From Streptomyces sp. STR69 (GTDB taxonomy: Bacteria > Actinomycetota > Actinomycetes > Streptomycetales > Streptomycetaceae): 64,000 nt of DNA. Under the pieces are notes generated by a model, which had not been told where the DNA came from, searched no databases, and saw only the letters and a program-made list of their open reading frames with translations. The stretch spans positions 233,418-297,417 of the forward strand of contig NZ_JALJRY010000012.1 in the NCBI RefSeq assembly GCF_024519455.1. Reading direction: 5' to 3'. Both the position numbers and the translations under genes were made by a program. This document shows, piece by piece, positions 34,104 through 45,544 of the stretch (its first letter is position 1; every line of letters starts with the position of its first letter).

Positions 34104-34984
34104 TTGAGGACCGGGGCGTCGACGGCGTCGGACAGCCACTGCTTCTCCAGCGCCGCCAGGGTGCCGTCCTTGCGCAGGGCGTCCACGGCCGACGTCACGC
34201 ACGACGTGAGGTCGCTGCCCTTGTCGAGGACGAGCCCGAACTGCTCCGGAGTACCGCCCTGGTTCTCGAACTGGCCGACGATCTTGGCGTTGGTCACCTC
34301 GGCCGAAGTGATGTAGAAGGCGGTCGGCAGGTCGACGACGATCGCGTCGACCTGGCCGTTCTTGAGCGCGGAGACGGCCTGGTCGTTCTTGGAGAACGCG
34401 GCCTCCTGCTGCGTCGGCTTCACCACGTCGCTGATGTAGTTCAGGCTCGTGGTGCCCACCTGGGCGCCCAGCTTGAGGCCCTTGAGGCCCGCGATGCTCG
34501 TCGCCTTGGCGGCCTTGCTGCTCTTGAGCGCGATGACGGCCTGGCGCACGTCGTAGTAGCCGGACGAGAAGTCGACGGCCTTCTTGCGCTCGGCGCTGAT
34601 CGACACCTGGTTGATGTCGAAGTCGAAGGTCTTCACACCGGGCGCGAAGGCCTTGTTGAAGGGGACGCTCTGCCAGACGACGGCGCTCTTGTCGTAGCCG
34701 AGCTGCTTCGCCACGGCGTAGGCGACCGCCGACTCGAAGCCCTTGCCGTTGGCCGGCTTGTCGTCCTCGAACCAGGGCTCGTACGCCGGTTCGTCCGTCG
34801 CGATCGTCAGCTTGCCGGAGGTCTGGGTGGCCAGCTTGCCCTTGGCGCAGGTGGTCCCGGTCGACGTGGACGCCTGGTCCGAGGCCTTGTCCTCCGGTTG
34901 CGGAGCACAGCCGACGGCGGTGGCGAGGAGGGCTATGGTGACGGCGGCTATCGCGCGACTCGGTACGCGAGGGGCAAGGTGCAT
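34100..34984 (-). CDS. Polar amino acid ABC transporter, substrate-binding lipoprotein
   Basis: 294 residues. Lipoprotein signal with lipobox ATAVGC (Cys 26) and a Ser/Thr linker. Mature domain of family 3 solute-binding proteins: LTIATDEPAYEPWFEDDKPANGKGFE, FDFDINQVSISAERKKAVDFS, LGAQVGTTS. Cystine, glutamine or similar amino acids are the usual ligands; the exact one cannot be read. ATG 34984 begins the signal peptide. Confidence 0.93.
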   Translation of the reverse strand: MHLAPRVPSRAIAAVTIALLATAVGCAPQPEDKASDQASTSTGTTCAKGKLATQTSGKLTIATDEPAYEPWFEDDKPANGKGFESAVAYAVAKQLGYDKSAVVWQSVPFNKAFAPGVKTFDFDINQVSISAERKKAVDFSSGYYDVRQAVIALKSSKAAKATSIAGLKGLKLGAQVGTTSLNYISDVVKPTQQEAAFSKNDQAVSALKNGQVDAIVVDLPTAFYITSAEVTNAKIVGQFENQGGTPEQFGLVLDKGSDLTSCVTSAVDALRKDGTLAALEKQWLSDAVDAPVLK

Positions 34985-35001
34985 GGCGGGAGAGTGACAG
35001 C

Positions 35002-35016
35002 CAAACGTCCTGTTTG
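35002..35016 (-). promoter_or_regulatory. Inverted repeat upstream of amino acid importer
   Basis: CAAAC-gtcct-GTTTG lies 18-32 bases upstream of the binding-protein start, in a likely promoter position. Possible operator. The remaining gap to 35290 holds no convincing gene; a short inverted GTGAACC/GGTTCAC near 35266-35294 may serve as the terminator of the metallo-hydrolase gene. Confidence 0.3.
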
Positions 35017-35290
35017 TCGAGGTCACAGCGCTGAATGTCCGCATATTGGGAACGGGCGTTGCGTTCTTGTGAACAGTTCCTGTGCGATCCCGCCCGCGAC
35101 GCGTTTGCCGGGGCCGCCGGTCGAGGGCGGGGATCGATGGACCGGCGGCCCATCCGCGCAGGAGCCGTCGTCCTGAGCGGGGCTGCTTCCAGTTGACCGC
35201 GCAACCATGTGCGCCGGGAGCGCGCGTACGGCACCGGCGCGTGCGAAGGATTCACACGGGGCGCGCGTGAACCGCTTCACACCCGGTGGT

Positions 35291-35956
35291 TCACCACCCG
35301 CGCGCGTGCCACTCCGGCAGATGCGGACGCTCCGCGCCCAGCGTCGTGTCGTTGCCGTGTCCCGGGTAGACCCACGTCTCGTCCGGGAGCGCGTCGAAGA
35401 TCTTCGTCTCGACGTCGTGGATCAGGCTGGCGAACGCCTCGGGGTTCTTCCAGGTGTTGCCCACACCCCCGGGGAACAGGCAGTCCCCGGTGAACACATG
35501 GGGATGCCCGTGCGGGTCGTTGTAGACGAGCGCGATCGAGCCCGGGGTGTGGCCCACGAGGTGACGCGCGGTGAGCTCCACCTGTCCCACCCGGATCGTG
35601 TCGCCGTCGTCGATCAGGACGTCGGTCGGCACGGGGATGCCGTCGGCGTCCTCGCGGCCCGCGTGGGTACGCGCGCGCGTGGCCGTCACGACCTCGGCGA
35701 GCGCCTGCCAGTGGTCGCCGTGCTGGTGGGTGGTGACGACGGACGCGATGCCGTCGTCGCCGATCGTGCCGAGCAGGGTCTCCGCGTCGTTGGCCGCGTC
35801 GATCAGCAACTGCTCGTCCGTGGCTCGGCAGCGCAGCAGATAGGCGTTGTTGTTCATGGGCCCGACCGCGATCTTGGTGATCATCAGGTCCGTGAGCTCA
35901 TGCACGTCCGCCGGACCGCCGACCGTCACCTCTCCGCTGTACGTCATGGCGGTCAC
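35291..35956 (-). CDS. MBL-fold metallo-hydrolase (glyoxalase II-like)
   Basis: 221 residues. The metal site THQHGDHWQ gives HxHxDH, with GHTPGSIAL, GDCLFPGGVGNT and YPGHGNDTTLG supplying the further His and Asp ligands. The pattern is nearest to glyoxalase II/persulfide dioxygenase-like hydrolases. GTG 35956 begins one base after the stop of the upstream gene; ATG 35947 is the alternative. Co-transcribed with the mycothiol-dependent-type isomerase, so the natural substrate may be a mycothiol thioester (inference). Confidence 0.9.
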   Translation of the reverse strand: MTAMTYSGEVTVGGPADVHELTDLMITKIAVGPMNNNAYLLRCRATDEQLLIDAANDAETLLGTIGDDGIASVVTTHQHGDHWQALAEVVTATRARTHAGREDADGIPVPTDVLIDDGDTIRVGQVELTARHLVGHTPGSIALVYNDPHGHPHVFTGDCLFPGGVGNTWKNPEAFASLIHDVETKIFDALPDETWVYPGHGNDTTLGAERPHLPEWHARGW

Positions 35957-35957
35957 C

Positions 35958-36644
35958 CTATAGCGGGGGAAGCGCCGGCAAGGAGCCGCCGTCGACCGTC
36001 AGACCGGACCCGTCGCGGCGCCCGCAGAGCCAGCCGAGCAGATCCGCCGGGCTGCCGGTGACGGTGACTTCGGGCTTCTCGGCGGGCCGGCCCGTGCTCC
36101 ACGCGTGCGTGCCGTCCGAAAGGTGTGTCGACGGCACTTCGGGGTGTCCGGTGAACCGCTCGGCGAGGAAGTCGATCTCCCGCCGGGTGAACTCCTCGGG
36201 CAGGTCCTCCAGTTCGTACCCGATCCCCAGGTCCACGTGGTGCAGCTCGACCTCGACCCAGCGCCGGAACGGGATCCGGGAAGCGGTGTCGACGACCCCG
36301 TTGCGCAGTTCCACCTGGCGCGACCAGTCCGCCGGAGCCGCGCCCACCGCCTGGAAGCCGGCCGCGCTCTCGCGCACATCGGCGAGCTGGACGTCGAGCG
36401 GGCGCGGGGCGTCGCGCTCGATGTCGGCGTCACGGACGCTCGCCGTCGCGTACATGGGGCGCCCTTCGAGGACGTTCACGAGGGCGTCCGCATTGCGGGC
36501 GAGGTGGGCGAGGACGTGATTGCGGCTCCAGCCGGGGAGCCGTGACGGCTCGGCGGCCGAGGCGTTGTCCAGTGCGGCGGCTGCGGTGAGCACCCGCTCG
36601 GTCGCGTCGTGTACAGACGCCAGGTCATGAGCGTGATCAATCAT
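35958..36644 (-). CDS. Maleylpyruvate isomerase/DinB-fold family protein
   Basis: 228 residues. The mycothiol-dependent maleylpyruvate isomerase N-terminal fold: LPGWSRNHVLAHLARNADAL with metal His, then RRWVEVELHHVDLGIGYELEDLP with the second His motif, and a C-terminal SCP2-like part with DLLGWLCGRRDGSGL. Start ATG 36644. First gene of a two-gene operon with the metallo-hydrolase. Confidence 0.9.
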   Translation of the reverse strand: MIDHAHDLASVHDATERVLTAAAALDNASAAEPSRLPGWSRNHVLAHLARNADALVNVLEGRPMYATASVRDADIERDAPRPLDVQLADVRESAAGFQAVGAAPADWSRQVELRNGVVDTASRIPFRRWVEVELHHVDLGIGYELEDLPEEFTRREIDFLAERFTGHPEVPSTHLSDGTHAWSTGRPAEKPEVTVTGSPADLLGWLCGRRDGSGLTVDGGSLPALPPL

Positions 36645-36791
36645 GCTGCTGACCCTAGCCCCGCCACACCTTTGGGTGAAGGTGGTGAAGCAGTGCCATA
36701 AATCGAATGCGCGTGCTATATCGTCGGGTGCGGCGTCGGGCATGCTGGAAGGCCGGAGGTTGTTATGCCTCGGCCGGGATTCCGACCGGCG

Positions 36792-36814
36792 TTGTCAGTG
36801 GCTCCCCCTAGTCT
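36792..36814 (+). promoter_or_regulatory. RecA-NDp-type promoter of uvrA
   Basis: TTGTCAGTGGC (36792-36802), six bases TCCCCC, then TAGTCT (36809-36814). The uvrA start lies 55 bases on, with an AAGAAAGG ribosome binding site, so this transcript has a leader. Confidence 0.85.
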
Positions 36815-36869
36815 GAGAACGACGGGGGCCCCGCCCCTGTCACTTCTCTCAAGAAAGGTGCGGACCGGC

Positions 36870-39848
<2,979 letters not shown>

Positions 39849-39865
39849 CCGGAGCAAGGGCACCG

Positions 39866-39904
39866 ATGCGGCGCCTCGTGGGCAATCCCCGCGAGGCGCC
39901 GCAT
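39866..39904. terminator. Bidirectional terminator of uvrA and the sugar kinase
   Basis: ATGCGGCGCCTCG (39866-39878) pairs perfectly with CGAGGCGCCGCAT (39892-39904), with further GGG/CCC pairing inside. It lies between the convergent stops at 39848 and 39919. Confidence 0.8.
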
Positions 39905-39918
39905 CCGCTCAACGCCCG

Positions 39919-40830
39919 CTACAGATCGCCCAGTTCGGAAGCGTACGGCGGTTCCGCCCCCGCCCGCGAGCACGTGATCGCCGCCGCCCGTGCCGCGTAC
40001 CGCAGCAACTTGGTCCAGCCGTCGTGGCCGAGGCCGGCCAGCCCCTCCGGGGACAGCGCGTCCCGGGCGGACAGACCGTGCAGCAGCGCCGCGTTGACGG
40101 TGTCGCCGGCCCCGATCGTGTCCACGACGTCGACCTTCTCGCCCGGCACCGGATACACCTTGCCGTCCCGGGTGAACGCGGTGAGACCGTCACCGCCCTG
40201 GGTGATCACCACGGCCGAGGGACCGGCGGCCAGCCACTCGACGGGATTGCCCCCGAGCCACAGCGCGTCCTCCTCGGAGAGCTTCAGCAGCGACACGTGC
40301 GGCAGCCAACTTCTGAAGCGTGCGCGGTAGGCGTCCGCGTCGGGGATCAGACCGGTCCGGATGTTCGGGTCGAGCGCGGTGAACACGCCCTGCGCGGCAG
40401 TGGTCCGCATCAGCTCCTCGTAGGCGCTCGCGCCCGGTTCCAGGACGAGCGAACAGGTGCCGAAGGACACCGCCTCGGTCTCGGCGGGGAGCGTGTAGGG
40501 CATCGCGAAGAGCCGGTCGGCGGTGCCGTCGACGTAGAAGGAGTAGGTGGCCGAGCCGTTCGCGTCGAGTGTGGCCGCCGCGAGCGTGGTCGGCTCCGGG
40601 CCGCGCTGCACGTCCAGGACGTCCACGTCGGCCTGTCGCAGCCCGGCGAGCAGGGCCTCGCCGAACGCGTCGTGGGAGACGCGCGAGCAGAAGGCGGTGG
40701 CGGAGCCGAGGCGGCCGAGGGCGACGGCGGTGTTGTAGGGGCCGCCGCCGAGCGCCGGCTTGAGGACCGCGAGGGCGCCCGGGCCCTGCGGTACCAGATC
40801 GATCAGGGCCTCACCGGCGACGACGATCAC
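39919..40830 (-). CDS. PfkB-family sugar kinase (fructokinase-like)
   Basis: 303 residues. VAGEALIDLVP at the N-terminus, GGGPYNTAVALGRLG substrate loop, and VDTIGAGDTVNAALLHG with the catalytic Asp. It is nearest to fructokinase/ribokinase members. GTG 40830 overlaps the TGA of the LacI gene (GTGA), so the regulator and kinase are co-translated. A LacI-type operator precedes the pair. Confidence 0.9.
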   Translation of the reverse strand: MIVVAGEALIDLVPQGPGALAVLKPALGGGPYNTAVALGRLGSATAFCSRVSHDAFGEALLAGLRQADVDVLDVQRGPEPTTLAAATLDANGSATYSFYVDGTADRLFAMPYTLPAETEAVSFGTCSLVLEPGASAYEELMRTTAAQGVFTALDPNIRTGLIPDADAYRARFRSWLPHVSLLKLSEEDALWLGGNPVEWLAAGPSAVVITQGGDGLTAFTRDGKVYPVPGEKVDVVDTIGAGDTVNAALLHGLSARDALSPEGLAGLGHDGWTKLLRYAARAAAITCSRAGAEPPYASELGDL

Positions 40831-41912
40831 GAGACGTTTCCCTTCGTGGACTTCTCGGGCTGGTCGGGGCAGCCGCACGAGGTGCGGTGGACGAACGCGC
40901 AGGGGAGCCGCAGCACACGGGCGGGCCGGTCCGGCGCGGCGAGCCGGTCCAGCAGCAGCCGTACGGCCTCGGCGCCGATCTCCTTGCTGGGCTGGGCGAT
41001 CGCGGTGAGCCGGGGCTCGAACAGGTCGGCCCAGGCGAAGTCGTCGAAGCAGCACAGCGCCAGGTCGCCGGGGACGGCCAGACCGCGCTCGCGCAGGGCA
41101 CGCAGGGCGCCGATCGTCATCGCGTTGTTGGCGGCGACCAGGGCCGTGGGCGGGGCGGCGAGGGACAGCAGGGCCGCGGTGGCCCGCTCGGCGGCGGCCG
41201 ACTCGGAGTCGCCGTGCGCCAACAGCCGCTCGTCGTAAGGGAGTCCGGCGGCGGCGAGGCCGTACCGGTATCCGGCGATCCGCTCGTCGGTGGTGCTGAG
41301 CCCGGGCAGGCCCGCGACGAGGCCGATACGGCGGTGGCCGAGTCCGGCGAGGTGGGTGACCAGCTGTGCCGTCGGTTCGATGTTCTCGGCGCACACCTGG
41401 TCGAAGGCGCCCGCTCGGTCGGAGGCGCCCGTCTGGCCGGAGGGGTACGGGTCGTCCGAGGGCGCCTCGACCAGCCGGTCCAGGAACACCGTCGGTACGG
41501 AGTGCCGCCCGAGGTGGGCGACGAGGGCGTCGGGGTTCGCCGAGGGCGCGACGATCATGCCGTCCACCCGGCGCTCGTGCAGGAGTTGGACGACCTTGAG
41601 CTCGTGCTCCGGGTCGTCGTGCGGGTCGGCGATGAGCAGGCTGTAGCCGTGTTCCAGGGCGCCGGCCTCGACACCCTGGAGGATCTCCGTGAAGTACGGG
41701 TTGCTGATCGCCGACACCGCGAGGCCGATGGAGCGGGTGCGGGACGTCACCAGGGAGCGGGCCAGGGTGTTGGGGATGTAGCCCAGTTCCTCGATCGCGC
41801 TCAGCACGGCCTGCCGGGTGCCGGGCAGCACCGGGCGGGTGTCGTTCAGGACGTGCGAGACGGTCGCTACGGACACACCGGCGCTGCGGGCGACATCGGC
41901 CATGGTGGCCAT
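40827..41912 (-). CDS. LacI-family transcriptional regulator
   Basis: 361 residues. The N-terminal helix-turn-helix ATMADVARSAGVSVATVSHVLN, a hinge RSLVTSRTRSIGLAVS, and the periplasmic-binding-protein-like effector domain. The C-terminus has a cysteine pair CGCP shared by a subset of actinomycete LacI proteins. ATG 41912 follows GGGGAGGGG. Probably controls itself and the sugar kinase; the effector sugar is unknown. Confidence 0.92.
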   Translation of the reverse strand: MATMADVARSAGVSVATVSHVLNDTRPVLPGTRQAVLSAIEELGYIPNTLARSLVTSRTRSIGLAVSAISNPYFTEILQGVEAGALEHGYSLLIADPHDDPEHELKVVQLLHERRVDGMIVAPSANPDALVAHLGRHSVPTVFLDRLVEAPSDDPYPSGQTGASDRAGAFDQVCAENIEPTAQLVTHLAGLGHRRIGLVAGLPGLSTTDERIAGYRYGLAAAGLPYDERLLAHGDSESAAAERATAALLSLAAPPTALVAANNAMTIGALRALRERGLAVPGDLALCCFDDFAWADLFEPRLTAIAQPSKEIGAEAVRLLLDRLAAPDRPARVLRLPCAFVHRTSCGCPDQPEKSTKGNVS

Positions 41913-41984
41913 CGCAGGTCCCCTCCCCGAGTCCCTGAATTGCGGCGGGTCTTCCGGCCGGGACCGTATCCCATCCGCTGCTCG

Positions 41985-42012
41985 ACGTAAACGCTTGCGC
42001 AAACGTTTACGT
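41985..42012. promoter_or_regulatory. LacI-type operator
   Basis: ACGTAAACG (41985-41993) and CGTTTACGT (42004-42012) form a perfect inverted repeat, with the palindrome TTGCGCAA (41995-42002) at the centre. It lies 73-100 bases before the LacI gene start. AT-richer than its surroundings, which is typical of LacI boxes in Streptomyces. Confidence 0.75.
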
Positions 42013-42015
42013 ACC

Positions 42016-42258
42016 GTGAGCGCCTCTCCGGTGAGCCCATCGCGAAACGGGTGGAACACCGTGGGTATCGTCGCCGGGTCAGGGCTCGCCGCCTGTTCGA
42101 GCGGCGGCTCAGGGGCCTCCGTGACGCCGACCGGGCCCGTGAAGCTCGGCGCGGAGGGCGAGGTCACCAAGGGCGGTGCCGAGCTCCACCGGGATCACAA
42201 CGTCGTCAGCCGCGCCGAGAACGGCAGGATCGTCGCGGAGCCGGGCGCCCGACCCCTG
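42016..42258 (+). pseudogene. Remnant of a secreted Rieske [2Fe-2S] protein
   Basis: The frame from GTG 42016 encodes a lipoprotein-like segment GLAACSSGGSGASVTP, then GPVKLGAEGEVTKGGAELHRDHNVVSRAENG. I recall this pattern from the N-terminal half of Streptomyces secreted Rieske-domain proteins. The cysteine/histidine cluster motifs (CTHxGC, CxCHGS) are absent, as the frame runs into sequence antisense to the next gene. So this is probably a truncated pseudogene. No other gene exists between 41913 and 42279. Confidence 0.55.
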
Positions 42259-42279
42259 GGGAGCCGAGGCCGCGGCGGC

Positions 42280-43224
42280 TCACTCCCAGTCCCAGCCGAT
42301 GCCCACGATCCCCGACCGCATCCGCGGCTCCACGAGGTGCACCGAGTGGTGTCCGGTCAGGCGCAGCTCCTGACGGCCGCTGCGCGGGGCCGCCGCCGAG
42401 TGCTGGGTGAAACGGTGGCAGCGCGTCGGCAGCGCGTTCTCGTCGAAGCTCACCTGAAGCGCGTACTGGCCGCCCGCGGAACCGAAGTCCCGGACGTACT
42501 CGCGGGAGACGCCGGCGGTGCCGTCCTCGACGCCGTAGCGGAAGAGGAACGTATCTCCCGAGCGCAACCGGGTGCCGAAGAGGAACTCGGCGACCAGCAT
42601 GCCGGTGTCGTGGTGGCGGCGGACGCGGCCCGTGCGGCAGTTCTCCAGGGCGTGCACGGTCATCTGCTCCGGGGTGCAGCCCGGGTCGCCGTAGTGGACG
42701 GCGATGAAGCGGTCGATGCCGTCCCGGTGGGCGCGGACGATGTGGTGCGACTCGCGGCTCGCCAGCTCGCGGCGCGGGCCGACGCGCACCCGCTCGTGGT
42801 GCCCGAAGGTGTGCAGCCCGCTGTCGGGCGTGGACTCCAGCTCGGCGAGCAGCTGTTCCAGGACGCCCGAGGCCTCGACGAAGGAGCGGTAGGAGCGGGC
42901 CGCGGGGCGGGCGGCGACGGAGCGTTCCTCGGCCTCGGCGAGCAGCCGGATCAGGGACTCCTCCGGGAGCTGGAGTATCTCCTCCAGCGCCCGTACGGCC
43001 CGCAGCGACTCGGGGCGCTGCGGGCGGCGGGCGCCCTGCTGCCAGTAACTCAGGCTGGTGACGCCGACCTTGACCCCGTAGCGCGTCAGATGGTGCTGGA
43101 CGCGCTGCAGTGGCAGTCCGCGGGCGGCGATGGCGGCGCGCAGTGCGACGTGGAAGGGGCCGCCGCGCAGGGCAGAGTCGAGTTCCGCGGTGGCGACATC
43201 CGCCTGCTGTGTGGCGTGCGGCAT
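42280..43224 (-). CDS. Helix-turn-helix transcriptional regulator (Streptomyces type)
   Basis: 314 residues. The N-terminal part (about 15-85) resembles an XRE-like helix-turn-helix (LPLQRVQHHLTRYGVKVGVTSLSYWQQGARRPQRPESLRAVRALEEIL, here in pieces), and the C-terminal part is a beta-rich region of unknown function with DTFLFRYGVEDG and GGQYALQVSFDE. I recognise it as a Streptomyces-conserved regulator family without a clear name. ATG 43224 has AAAGGG upstream; GTG 43251 is possible. GTGAA-tg-TTCAC lies just upstream. Confidence 0.75.
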   Translation of the reverse strand: MPHATQQADVATAELDSALRGGPFHVALRAAIAARGLPLQRVQHHLTRYGVKVGVTSLSYWQQGARRPQRPESLRAVRALEEILQLPEESLIRLLAEAEERSVAARPAARSYRSFVEASGVLEQLLAELESTPDSGLHTFGHHERVRVGPRRELASRESHHIVRAHRDGIDRFIAVHYGDPGCTPEQMTVHALENCRTGRVRRHHDTGMLVAEFLFGTRLRSGDTFLFRYGVEDGTAGVSREYVRDFGSAGGQYALQVSFDENALPTRCHRFTQHSAAAPRSGRQELRLTGHHSVHLVEPRMRSGIVGIGWDWE

Positions 43225-43437
43225 GCAGGGGCCCTTTCTGTGAATGTTCACAACGGCTGGTCAGGCCGTTCACGCGGGTTGCTTCGGGGCCCCCGTCGGC
43301 GCCGGAGAAGGGTCTTCACATCCGTACGCCGTCGTTCACGCCCCGAGTTCCCCCGCATTGAAGCGTGTTGACCAAGTCCCGACAACACCTGTCGCCCAAC
43401 AGCCGGGTGTGACCTGGCCGAGTCGTGGTGGGTGGGC

Positions 43438-43809
43438 TCAGGGCGGTGCGGTCGGCCCGTCGTCGTTCAGGACGTCCCTGATCGCCCGCGCGGACAGGGA
43501 CGACTTGTGCAGGAATCCGTGCGCGGGGCTGGCGGCGATCAGTTCCTGGAAGTCCTCCCTGGAGTGGGTCGAGATGAGGATCACGGCCGGTACGTCACCC
43601 ACCAGGCGGCGCGCGACGTCGAAGCCGTTCTCGCCGTCGAGGTCGAGATCGACCAGAACGACGTCGGGGGCCGTCTCCCGGGCCCGGGAGACGGCGTCCG
43701 CGCCCGTCGAGGCGATGCCGACGACCTCGACTCCGCCACGTTCCAGCAGGGCGCGGGCCGCCTCCAGGAACCGGGCGCTGTCATCGACGAGGAGACAGCG
43801 CAGCGACAT
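43438..43809 (-). CDS. Stand-alone response regulator receiver protein
   Basis: 123 residues consisting of one receiver domain. Acidic pair LLVDDS, phospho-acceptor Asp 54 in VLVDLDLDGENGFD, conserved VILIST then K in FLHKSSLS. No DNA-binding domain, so it acts by protein contact, or shuttles phosphate. ATG 43809 (or GTG 43815). Divergent from the solute-binding protein gene. Confidence 0.88.
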   Translation of the reverse strand: MSLRCLLVDDSARFLEAARALLERGGVEVVGIASTGADAVSRARETAPDVVLVDLDLDGENGFDVARRLVGDVPAVILISTHSREDFQELIAASPAHGFLHKSSLSARAIRDVLNDDGPTAPP

Positions 43810-43981
43810 GTCCACAGCTTGCCAACCAGTGGTCGGTCGCGCTTTCCAGCTAGCCGGAAAGTGCTGAAGTCCCGTGCCGTGAACGAAGGTTCTCGTGCAC
43901 ACAGGGCGATGGCGATACGACGGGCGGTAGCATGTCGGCGCCCTGGGGAGGCCTGGTCGTCCGGTCGAGTGGGGGTGTGCC

Positions 43982-45373
43982 ATGAGCGGTACGAGCGCCA
44001 CGCGCGCGTGGCCCGCGGTTCGCCGGGTACGGGGCACGCTGGTGCCCTGGGCGCTGTGCGCGGCCCTGCTGCTGGCCGCGTGCGACGGCGGCGGGAGCGA
44101 CGCCAAAGGGGCGAGCGCGTCCCCGAAGGACACCACCTGCGACGGGAAGATCGACGGCACCGCGCACATCACCGTGTGGTTCCACGCGGGCCCGAGCGGT
44201 GAGTCCACCACGCTGCAGAGCCAGGTGAAGGAGTTCAACAAGCGGCAGAAGCAGGTGCGGGTCGAGCTGGTCACCCTCCCGAAGGACCGGGTCTACAACG
44301 ACCTGGTGCTCTCCGCCGCCGCCAGCGGGGACCTGCCCGACCTCCTCGACTTCGACGGGCCCAACCTCTACAGCTACGCCTGGTCGGGCAAGCTCCGGCC
44401 GATCGACTCCTGCGTGCCGGCGGGCGTCCGCGCCGACCTGCTGCCGACGATCCGTCAACAGGGCACCTACGCGGGCAGGTTGTGGGGCATCGGCACCTTC
44501 GACTCGGGCATGGGCCTGTATGTGCGCAAGTCCGTCATGAAGAAGGCCGGAATACGTATCCCGACCGGCCCCAAGGACGCCTGGACGGCCACCGAACTGA
44601 CCGGCATCCTCCGCAAGCTCCGCACCCAGGGCTACAAGGCGCCGCTCGACCTGCGGCTCGTCTACTCGCAGCCGGGCCAGGAGTGGAACACCTACGGCTT
44701 CGCGCCCGCCGTGTGGTCGGCGGGCGGCGACCTCATCGAGCCCGCGAACCACCGCACCGCCGACGGCTATGTGAACGGCCCCGGCTCGGTCGAGGCGCTC
44801 ACCACCCTGCAGAACTGGGCCAAGGCGGGGCTCATCGACATGGTCAAGGACGACAAGGCGTTCGTCAGTGGCCGCAGTGCGATCTCCTGGTGCGGCCACT
44901 GGACCTATCCGGAATTCAACAAGGCCTTCCCCGGGGACGTCACGATCGTCCCGCTGCCCGACTTCGGCCAGGGCACGGTCACCGGCATGGGCTCCTTCCA
45001 GTGGGGGGTTCCGGCGGGCGACGCCGACGGCGACGCCGTATGGCGCTTCCTGTCCTTCCTGCTCCAGCCCGCCCAGGTGCACCGGATGACCGTGGCCAAC
45101 GGGGCGATCCCGGCCACCGAGAGCGCGATCGAACTCTCGCCGCAGTACGCCCCCGGCGGACCCGAGCACCTGTTCATCGAGCAGCTCCGGGACGGTGTGG
45201 CCCGCCCCCGGCCGCAGACGCCGGCCTACCCGGCGATCACCGACGCGTTCTCCCGCGCCTTCGCGAAGATCATCTTCGATCGGGCGCCGGTCCGGGCCAC
45301 CCTGGACGAGGCCGCCAAGGCGATCGACAAGGACCTCGCGGCACACGACGGGTATCCGATGAACCCATCGTGA
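43982..45373 (+). CDS. Extracellular solute-binding lipoprotein (family 1)
   Basis: 463 residues. Signal peptide with lipobox LLAAC (Cys 34), then a family 1 binding protein: ITVWFHAGPSGESTTLQSQVKEFNKRQ, LPDLLDFDGPNLYSYAWSG, LWGIGTFDSGMGLYVRKSV. The fold binds sugars or other neutral solutes. No permease or ATPase is adjacent. The next gene on the same strand, 171 bases on, is a histidine kinase, so a sensory role is possible (inference). Confidence 0.9.
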   Translation: MSGTSATRAWPAVRRVRGTLVPWALCAALLLAACDGGGSDAKGASASPKDTTCDGKIDGTAHITVWFHAGPSGESTTLQSQVKEFNKRQKQVRVELVTLPKDRVYNDLVLSAAASGDLPDLLDFDGPNLYSYAWSGKLRPIDSCVPAGVRADLLPTIRQQGTYAGRLWGIGTFDSGMGLYVRKSVMKKAGIRIPTGPKDAWTATELTGILRKLRTQGYKAPLDLRLVYSQPGQEWNTYGFAPAVWSAGGDLIEPANHRTADGYVNGPGSVEALTTLQNWAKAGLIDMVKDDKAFVSGRSAISWCGHWTYPEFNKAFPGDVTIVPLPDFGQGTVTGMGSFQWGVPAGDADGDAVWRFLSFLLQPAQVHRMTVANGAIPATESAIELSPQYAPGGPEHLFIEQLRDGVARPRPQTPAYPAITDAFSRAFAKIIFDRAPVRATLDEAAKAIDKDLAAHDGYPMNPS

Positions 45374-45544
45374 AAACGGGCGCCACGCGTGCGTGCCCGC
45401 CCCGAGCGCCACGCGCGTGTGCCCGCCTTCGTGGTACCCGTCCTCTCCAAGACCCTGACGATCATGGCTGGTTCGGGGCAGGCTGAGCACGTGACCGACC
45501 ACCACCCGCACTCCCCACCCGCCGGCCGCTGCTGAGATCCCGCC

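Noticed and set aside
35023..35280. 85-codon minus-strand frame in the gap upstream of the amino acid importer
   Set aside because: Composition is Pro/Ser/Arg-rich without helices, motif or ribosome binding site.
44861..44871. TTCGTCAGTGGC inside the solute-binding protein gene resembling the damage element
   Set aside because: Within a coding frame, first bases differ, and no TANNNT at the required distance.
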